Assembly: GCA_964442785.1 (NCBI GenBank) | Contig: CAYTZW010000033.1 | Location: 1 to 11,300, forward strand | Reading direction: 5' to 3' | Origin: SIG223 sp964442785 | Lineage (GTDB): Bacteria; Bacillota_I; Bacilli_A; RFN20; DUOF01 | Length of the DNA stretch: 11,300 bases | Shown: positions 6,545-11,300 of the stretch, in pieces | Position numbering within the stretch: position 1 is the first letter of the stretch | Layout: each line of letters opens with the position of its first letter | Program-made: the position numbers and the translations under genes | Notes under the pieces: model-generated | What the model was told of the DNA's origin: nothing | The model's input: the letters and a program-made list of their open reading frames with translations, nothing else | The model's database searches: none

Positions 6545-7382
6545 AATTTTCATAGCCAACAATAATACCTTTTTCCAAGGCGTAATATGAACATAATCCT
6601 TTCATAGGAATCATTCTAATTTTTATCGAAGGCAATTTTTCTTTAATTAAAGTTTTTAATTTTTGAGCAACTTTAGAATTTAAACAATGAGAAATGACAC
6701 ATTGTTTACCAATACTATTTTTAACCTTGTTTGTTATTTCTTCGACTAGAGTTTTCATAGCCCCAGAAAAACCTATCGTTTTCTTAGCTAATTGAATTTG
6801 TCCATTTTTTGCTTCACATATAGGTTTTATAGCCATTGCACTAGCAAATCTTGCTTTCACAGCACTAATCCTTCCATTTTTAATTAAATTGTCAAATTTA
6901 TTCAAAACAAAATACAATCCTAAGTTATTATCAATATATTCCACAATATTTTGACATATTAAAGAAAAATCTTTCCCACTATTAATAAGTTCTACTAATT
7001 TATCAATAATAAGTACCATTGAGCCACTCGTAGTTTTCGAATCAATAACAAAAACTTTTTCAGGATTAGCAAATAACTTTTTAGCAGTCAAAGCAGAATT
7101 ATAACTTCCACTCAACTTAGAAGAAATGGTAACAATAAAATAATAATCTGCTCCTTCAAGTTGACTTAAATAATTGCCACACGAAGGACAAGATGTCGTT
7201 TCCTTTCCATTTGAAGAAGAAACACAATTTAACATTTCTTCAACATCAATATTCTTATCGTCAACAAACTCGTGTCCATTTATATTTATAGTAAGAGGTG
7301 CAATTCCAAATTTAATATTTGTTGCACTCAAATAATTTTCCTCTAAATCACAACTACTATCCGCGATAATCTTAAAAGTCAT
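6543..7382 (-). CDS. DegV-family fatty-acid-binding protein (FakB-like)
   Basis: 279 residues from the ATG at 7382. DegV proteins bind a fatty acid and, as FakB subunits, present it to the kinase FakA for incorporation into phospholipid; cytoplasmic. Family landmarks: the N-terminal strand KIIADSSCDL (4-13), the loop TTSCPSCGNY (62-71) where most members read TSxPSxxxF/Y, SSKLSGSYNSA (87-97), DSKTTSGS (114-121), and the second-domain entry GRISAVKARFASAMAIKPI that follows the lipid pocket. Length is normal for the family. The start was chosen because GGAGG lies seven bases before this ATG. The longer frame to 7478 adds a hydrophobic, lysine-rich 32-residue leader atypical of DegV and without a good ribosome-binding site. 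The many cysteines (CPSC, C11, C53) are noticeable. It is divergent from the XRE membrane regulator and is followed by its own terminator. No FakA gene is in the window. Confidence 0.92.
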   Translation of the reverse strand: MTFKIIADSSCDLEENYLSATNIKFGIAPLTININGHEFVDDKNIDVEEMLNCVSSSNGKETTSCPSCGNYLSQLEGADYYFIVTISSKLSGSYNSALTAKKLFANPEKVFVIDSKTTSGSMVLIIDKLVELINSGKDFSLICQNIVEYIDNNLGLYFVLNKFDNLIKNGRISAVKARFASAMAIKPICEAKNGQIQLAKKTIGFSGAMKTLVEEITNKVKNSIGKQCVISHCLNSKVAQKLKTLIKEKLPSIKIRMIPMKGLCSYYALEKGIIVGYEN

Positions 7383-7475
7383 TTTATTACCTCCAATCAA
7401 CACCAAAAAGATTATCATAAAAACTTTTATTTTTTTATCTATTAGTTTTATTTTCATTTCTAATAAGATTTCTAA

Positions 7476-7498
7476 CAACTCTCTTGTCGTGAGAATTG
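7476..7498. promoter_or_regulatory. Imperfect palindrome in the degV/XRE divergent spacer
   Basis: CAACTCTC (7476-7483) and GAGAATTG (7491-7498) pair at seven of eight positions around a seven-base centre. It lies about 25 bases upstream of the XRE -35 box and about 95 bases upstream of the degV start. There is no T-run next to it on either strand, so it does not look like a terminator. It could be an operator for the neighbouring XRE protein. I saw no convincing degV promoter in this spacer; a TGATAAT-like -10 near 7407 is only suggestive. Confidence 0.3.
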
Positions 7499-7522
7499 AG
7501 CAAATTTTAATCTTTTTATAAT

Positions 7523-7551
7523 TTGACTATGCCTTATATTTATCATAAAAT
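7523..7551 (+). promoter_or_regulatory. Promoter of the XRE membrane regulator
   Basis: -35 TTGACT (7523-7528), 17-base spacer, -10 TAAAAT (7546-7551); each hexamer has one mismatch to consensus. This promoter occupies the apparent in-frame upstream TTG start at 7523, which is therefore not a real start. Transcription would begin near 7558 with a leader of about 13 bases containing GGTGA. Confidence 0.6.
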
Positions 7552-7570
7552 AGATATGGTGATAAGAATA

Positions 7571-8173
7571 ATGAGAAATGAAGAAATAAAAGCTAATTTT
7601 GCCAAAAATATCAAAGAACTTCGAGAAAGTAAAAAAATGACCCAACAAGAATTAGGAAATGCTTTAGGTTATTCTGATAAATCAATATCTAAATGGGAGA
7701 AAGGTGATGTTTTACCAGATGTAATTACTTTAGATTTAATCGCTTCTTACTTCTCTTTAACCGTCAATGATTTGATAAGTACAAATGGAACACTTTCATA
7801 CGGAAAAGGCAAAAAAATCAACACCTTAATTGTAGGCTCTTTATTCTTAGTCGCTTTACTAGCAAATGTGATTTTTTTCTTCTTAGAATTCGTGGCTGAT
7901 GTCAATAAATCTTGGTTAGCTTTCATTTTCTCAGTTCCTTGTTATTTTACAGTAGTCGTAATTCTAACTTCCATTTTTTATGACTATAAAAAGATACTTT
8001 TATCAATATCATTATTAACTTGGTCGGTAGCAGCAACCTTTTTTATAAGTTTTCTATCTTATGATTATTGGTATTTGTTTATAATTGCTTTTTGTCTTCA
8101 AATGGTCTATATATTTTTAGGTTTAATTATCAAAGTATTTCAAAAAAAGAAAAGTAATAATCTTGCTAAATAA
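7571..8173 (+). CDS. XRE-family HTH regulator with four C-terminal membrane segments
   Basis: 200 residues from the ATG at 7571, chosen because GGTGA sits eight bases upstream and the extra 16 upstream residues would fall inside the promoter. Residues 9-70 are a Cro/CI-type helix-turn-helix. The recognition portion is at 24-45 (TQQELGNALGYSD..ISKWEKG), ending PDVITLDLIASYFSLTVNDLI, the classic XRE layout. A short Gly/Lys linker (73-82) leads to four hydrophobic segments at about 84-106, 114-135, 141-162 and 166-189, then a basic cytoplasmic tail (QKKK). The protein would be a membrane-anchored DNA-binding regulator; such HTH-plus-membrane proteins are common in low-GC Gram-positive bacteria and their signals are mostly unknown. 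It is divergent from degV, so regulation of degV, of membrane lipid status, or of itself is plausible but not shown. It ends at a strong bidirectional terminator. Confidence 0.9.
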   Translation: MRNEEIKANFAKNIKELRESKKMTQQELGNALGYSDKSISKWEKGDVLPDVITLDLIASYFSLTVNDLISTNGTLSYGKGKKINTLIVGSLFLVALLANVIFFFLEFVADVNKSWLAFIFSVPCYFTVVVILTSIFYDYKKILLSISLLTWSVAATFFISFLSYDYWYLFIIAFCLQMVYIFLGLIIKVFQKKKSNNLAK

Positions 8174-8182
8174 TAAATGAAT

Positions 8183-8214
8183 AAAATCCCATAAGTTAAC
8201 CTATGGGATTTTTT
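8183..8214. terminator. Strong bidirectional terminator between convergent genes
   Basis: AAAATCCCATA (8183-8193) and TATGGGATTTT (8202-8212) form an 11-pair stem with an eight-base loop. On the plus strand the stem ends in six T (8209-8214), terminating the XRE gene. On the minus strand the complementary TTTT tail follows, serving the surface-protein operon whose last stop codon is at 8221-8219. Confidence 0.88.
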
Positions 8215-8218
8215 AGTT

Positions 8219-8803
8219 TTAAAATTCACAAACAAACAAAACTTCTGAGCCGTCTTTTAGACTATAATTATATTGATACTTTTTAATCAAATCATTTTCA
8301 ATTAAAATCTCAACTTTGATATTACCTTTTATTTTCTTTTTAATATCATTTCCATAAGCTTCATCTATATTTTTATTAGAGATTGAAAATTTTACTAAAT
8401 AACTATTTACATCAATATCAGTCGTTTCAAAATTATCAATATAGTTTTTATTCAATAAAATATAGGCTTGAAATAATTTATAAGTTTCATTTGATGTCAA
8501 AGTTCCTTCATCATTTGTTATAGTATACAATTCACTATCTAGCAAGGAATTTGAGAGTTGTTTTACCGAAGAAGTATAATTATTTACAGTTCCATTTCTG
8601 CTTATTTTAAGTTCTTCAAAATAAACAATTTCTTCTTCTACAGAAATCTCTGTTTTCACATTTGCTTTTTCAAAAGCAATAAAAGTCATTTTGAAATTTT
8701 CAGTTAAGGTATCCGTAGTAACAATAGCATCTCTTGAAGTAAGAAAACCACTACATATTACGGTAACTAATGTTAATAAAATAGTTGAAAATTTATTTTT
8801 CAT
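8219..8803 (-). CDS. Small predicted secreted or membrane-tethered protein, coupled to the surface protein
   Basis: 194 residues from the ATG at 8803. I do not recognise the family. The N-terminus MKNKF followed by a hydrophobic stretch (6-23, including a Cys in TVICSGF) is a signal peptide or N-terminal anchor. The Cys does not sit in a proper lipobox (Ile precedes it). The remaining 170 residues are acidic-to-neutral, rich in Thr, Ser, Asn and Glu, with alternating beta-like stretches (FKMTFIAFEKANVKTEIS; IVYFEELKISR; IKVEILIEND) and end in VLFVCEF. The overall pattern resembles a small extracytoplasmic beta-rich domain. The ATG overlaps the upstream stop by one base (TAATG), and the ribosome-binding site (GGAGG, with TTAGG closer) lies in the end of the upstream gene, so translation is coupled. 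A start at 8821, six codons earlier, is less likely because it would overlap the upstream gene and has a poorer ribosome-binding site. Coupling suggests a partner or accessory factor of the repeat protein. Confidence 0.78.
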   Translation of the reverse strand: MKNKFSTILLTLVTVICSGFLTSRDAIVTTDTLTENFKMTFIAFEKANVKTEISVEEEIVYFEELKISRNGTVNNYTSSVKQLSNSLLDSELYTITNDEGTLTSNETYKLFQAYILLNKNYIDNFETTDIDVNSYLVKFSISNKNIDEAYGNDIKKKIKGNIKVEILIENDLIKKYQYNYSLKDGSEVLFVCEF

Positions 8804-11300
8804 TATAAACCTAACCTCCATTTCTTCTTGCTATATATTTTAGCGGCTAAATATAAACTTATTGTAATAGCAGAAGCTTCTAATCCTAAAGTAATAACTC
8901 TAGCATCTGAAACATTTTCTTCGACAGTACCTTTGAAATCTTCATAGACATTATAACAATTATTAACAACTTCATTATAATCAGCAATATTGTCTACTTG
9001 ATACCAATCATCTTCTCCAAAATCCACTAAAATTGCTTTAATAGACTTAATTAATTCAAGTTTAGCACTGGCAGCAGTGTTTAAGTAATAAGCATCAACA
9101 TAACTTCTTAAAATTGCTATTTTATCACTGATAGAAACAATAGACTTAAAGATAATACTAGAAGTTCCTTTATAATTAGGGCTTATAACATTAACTCTTA
9201 ATTTATAAAATCCTGCTACAGAAAGACTATCTACTATTTCATCATTTTCATTACTATAAACATACTCAAGTTCAATATCATTTTCCGTAATAAAAGCTTT
9301 TATATCACTTATAAAAGGAGAAATCAAAATACCATTATTCTCTATATTAAATGTTATGTTAGAAGATAAATCTTTTTTAGCAACATTAATAACAACAGTT
9401 TTACTTCCACAATAATTCAAATCATCAATAATAACATTATATTTATAAATTCCAGCATCTTTTATTTCAAAAACAACTTGGTCATTTAAAGTAATATAAT
9501 CTTCATAATTAACATATAAATATTTACTTGGAAGTTCCACACCAGGAACAAAGCCTATTTTACTATACTCAGTACTATTATTTAAAGGTATATTATAGAA
9601 AGATAATTCCGAAGTAATATCCTTTTTAGAAACAATAATTCTATATTTTGTTTCTATTCCTTCTACAAACTCGAAAAAATCTTTATGCAAAATTTCGATA
9701 TTTAAGTAATATTCTCCAGCATCTTTGATACTATCCACTTTATTTCCACTTGCAATATTAGTTAATGAATAAGAGAAACTATTTTCAGTAGCGGTAGCGT
9801 TATATCCACTTATATTTTCTTTCCAATTAAAGACTTCAATTACTTCACCGTCTTGATAAGTATAATCAGTTTTAATATTTACAATATCTACAATACATTT
9901 AGTAACTTCTAATGTTCCTTTGGCGTCTTTAATTTGAGTTAAGTCATAATTATTTTCTAACTCATCATCTTTAAAGTTAGTAAGAGCTTCAATCTTATGC
10001 ACTCCTCCACCAAAATGAGTTGAATAATTTTCGCTAGTTAAAACAGTATCGGCACCGTCGCTAAGAATAACTTGTAAATCAATTTGGAAATCTTCATTAA
10101 CTATTGAACCACTTTCAATAACATAAGAAACACTATTCATTAAATCAGAATAACTTATATCATATTCTACTTTCAAATCATTAATCTTAATAACTACAAC
10201 TCTTTTTAAAACTTCATATACCGAATAAAGAGATTTAGAATATAAAACTTTAACATTGTAATTTTCATCAACAACAGAAGCCACTATTTTATAATTTCCT
10301 GCTTTATTTTGATAATCACAACTTAATTCAATTAAACTATAAACATCTTCATCATAAGCCATACTACCTTTATTTATAGTTACTGATAAAGGAGAAAAAT
10401 CATCGCCATAATAACTACTTGCATCATTAACAAAGATTTCTATATTTCTAGGAGCAATAGTATAAGTTGCTTTACCATAACTAATTTTATAATTGGAAGA
10501 TTTATTTTCTACAACAATATTATACGTTCCAGCAACAATTCCTTTTTCTCTGTAAACATTTACTAGATTATCTAAATAATCATTTTTAGCTAAACTTCCT
10601 AAAGCAATACGATATTGAAGTGGACTTTCAGCATCACCATATTCAACTGTTTCGCTATCAACAACAAGAGTGATTTCTCTTCGAATAATACTATAAGCAT
10701 CTTTTTCATTTTCAAAGGTAACGATATAATTAGGATTACTATTAGAACCAACAATATCATATTTTCCTACATTTTCGCCCGTTTCTTTCACCAAAGAAAT
10801 AAATTCATTAGGATTATCACAAGCCATAAAATCATTGCTAGTAAAAGTCATTTTTGACAAATCATCACCATAAATAGAACTTACTTCATCAATAATAACC
10901 AAAGCTGTTTTAGAACTTATTGAATAAGAAATAGTATTTTCTTTTAATACATAATTACTTGAGTTAGTTCCTGTTAAAGATAGACTAATTGAATAATCTC
11001 CTACATTAACACTTGTTGCCTTACTTACATTTAAAATAACATCTTCATTTTCTATTATGCCTTCTTGTAAAGCAACACTAGGATATTGAATATTGCCATT
11101 GTAAGTAAATTCATTTGTATTAACACTTACTTCTAATTCAATAGGTTTAATTTCTACACTTGCTTTATTAGTATAGGTAATACTATCAACAATTACATCT
11201 ATTGTATATGTTCCTACATTTACAATTTCATTAACTTGTTTTCCTTTTGAATTAATTACAACTTGGTATTCATTTACTATTTCTTGAGTGTCAGCCACAA
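8803..11300 (-). CDS. Large repeat-rich surface protein with MBG/YDG-like domains, partial (N-terminus outside window)
   Basis: About 831 residues are visible; the frame is open to the right edge. The GTG near 11298 is only an internal Val codon, so the N-terminus and signal peptide are missing. The visible part is a string of at least seven beta-rich units of about 70-95 residues. Several start with a Y-G/D-G signature: TYNG (65-68), IYGDD (142-146), VEYGD (218-222), YYGDD (296-300), VEYD (377-380), TYQDG (480-484). They typically end in (V/A)G.Y.I or NY.I, as in MBG and YDG bacterial Ig-like repeats of surface adhesins. Two further similar units follow (560-640, 641-720), each with the AGxYK motif. 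Residues 722-797 look like a helical stalk. A hydrophobic anchor (about 800-822) is followed by SKKKWRLGL, a membrane stop. There is no LPxTG motif, so it is membrane-anchored rather than sortase-linked. Likely role: adhesion or cell-surface structure. It overlaps the next gene by one base. Confidence 0.87.
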   Translation of the reverse strand, partial: VADTQEIVNEYQVVINSKGKQVNEIVNVGTYTIDVIVDSITYTNKASVEIKPIELEVSVNTNEFTYNGNIQYPSVALQEGIIENEDVILNVSKATSVNVGDYSISLSLTGTNSSNYVLKENTISYSISSKTALVIIDEVSSIYGDDLSKMTFTSNDFMACDNPNEFISLVKETGENVGKYDIVGSNSNPNYIVTFENEKDAYSIIRREITLVVDSETVEYGDAESPLQYRIALGSLAKNDYLDNLVNVYREKGIVAGTYNIVVENKSSNYKISYGKATYTIAPRNIEIFVNDASSYYGDDFSPLSVTINKGSMAYDEDVYSLIELSCDYQNKAGNYKIVASVVDENYNVKVLYSKSLYSVYEVLKRVVVIKINDLKVEYDISYSDLMNSVSYVIESGSIVNEDFQIDLQVILSDGADTVLTSENYSTHFGGGVHKIEALTNFKDDELENNYDLTQIKDAKGTLEVTKCIVDIVNIKTDYTYQDGEVIEVFNWKENISGYNATATENSFSYSLTNIASGNKVDSIKDAGEYYLNIEILHKDFFEFVEGIETKYRIIVSKKDITSELSFYNIPLNNSTEYSKIGFVPGVELPSKYLYVNYEDYITLNDQVVFEIKDAGIYKYNVIIDDLNYCGSKTVVINVAKKDLSSNITFNIENNGILISPFISDIKAFITENDIELEYVYSNENDEIVDSLSVAGFYKLRVNVISPNYKGTSSIIFKSIVSISDKIAILRSYVDAYYLNTAASAKLELIKSIKAILVDFGEDDWYQVDNIADYNEVVNNCYNVYEDFKGTVEENVSDARVITLGLEASAITISLYLAAKIYSKKKWRLGL

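Noticed and set aside
7383..7478. N-terminal extension of the DegV frame that looks like a signal anchor
   Set aside because: DegV proteins are cytoplasmic and start at the KIIADSS strand. GGAGG is correctly placed for the internal ATG, and the extension is AT-rich leader sequence.
7523..7570. TTG-initiated extension of the XRE protein
   Set aside because: The TTG is the first part of a good -35 hexamer (TTGACT), with a -10 box 17 bases later; the extension would be promoter DNA.
10615..10857. 80-codon plus-strand open frame
   Set aside because: It is antisense to the repeat surface protein, with Phe/Ile/Asn-rich shadow composition and no ribosome-binding site.
1..11300. Possible TGA-to-Trp recoding given the Tenericutes-like base composition
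   Set aside because: Tryptophans in the recognisable genes are encoded by TGG, and all frames read full length without needing TGA as a sense codon.
1..11300. CRISPR array, tRNA, rRNA, T-box or other riboswitch, transposase or att site
   Set aside because: No spaced identical repeats, cloverleaf, T-box consensus, or mobile-element gene was seen on either strand; the longest spacers are about 200 bases.

Overview
This window looks like a chromosomal segment of a very AT-rich, low-GC Gram-positive bacterium of the Firmicutes/Tenericutes type, probably an uncultured gut member of the Bacilli or Erysipelotrichia. That placement is an inference from base composition, ribosome-binding sites of the GGAGG type, sigma-A-like promoters with 17-base spacers, and gene content (DegV protein, Na/Pi-PhoU transporter, long-form GltX, surface protein with MBG/YDG-like repeats). 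Tryptophan is encoded by TGG wherever I checked (for example in the Fic, 3-TM, XRE and surface-protein genes), so the standard bacterial code applies rather than the Mycoplasma code.

Region 1 (1-2281) looks accessory. A Fic-fold protein with a degenerate catalytic motif (His replaced by Gln) lies on the minus strand. It is divergent from an unrecognised protein with three predicted membrane segments on the plus strand. Between them are two tandem long palindromes sharing the half-site TATGTNTAAC/GTTACACATA. These overlap the -35, -10 and start region of the fic promoter and are not transcribed intact from either promoter, so they look like DNA operators. This is the most interesting part of the window.

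Region 2 (2282-7382) is housekeeping, all on the minus strand. In transcription order it holds a DegV-family fatty-acid-binding protein (with terminator), a Na/phosphate cotransporter with a fused PhoU-like domain, glutamyl-tRNA synthetase (with terminator), and a ZIP-family metal transporter. Promoter spacing and ribosome-binding sites place the real starts of gltX (4786) and degV (7382) downstream of the longest open frames.

Region 3 (7383-8214) holds a plus-strand regulator with an N-terminal XRE-type helix-turn-helix and four membrane segments, divergent from degV. It ends in a strong bidirectional terminator shared with the convergent region 4.

Region 4 (8219-11300, minus strand) is a cell-surface pair. 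The C-terminal part of a large repeat-rich surface protein with a C-terminal membrane anchor runs off the right edge. A small predicted secreted protein is translationally coupled to it by a TAATG stop/start overlap.

No rRNA, tRNA, CRISPR array, insertion sequence or riboswitch was recognised. All functional statements rest on motif recognition by eye; no database search was run.
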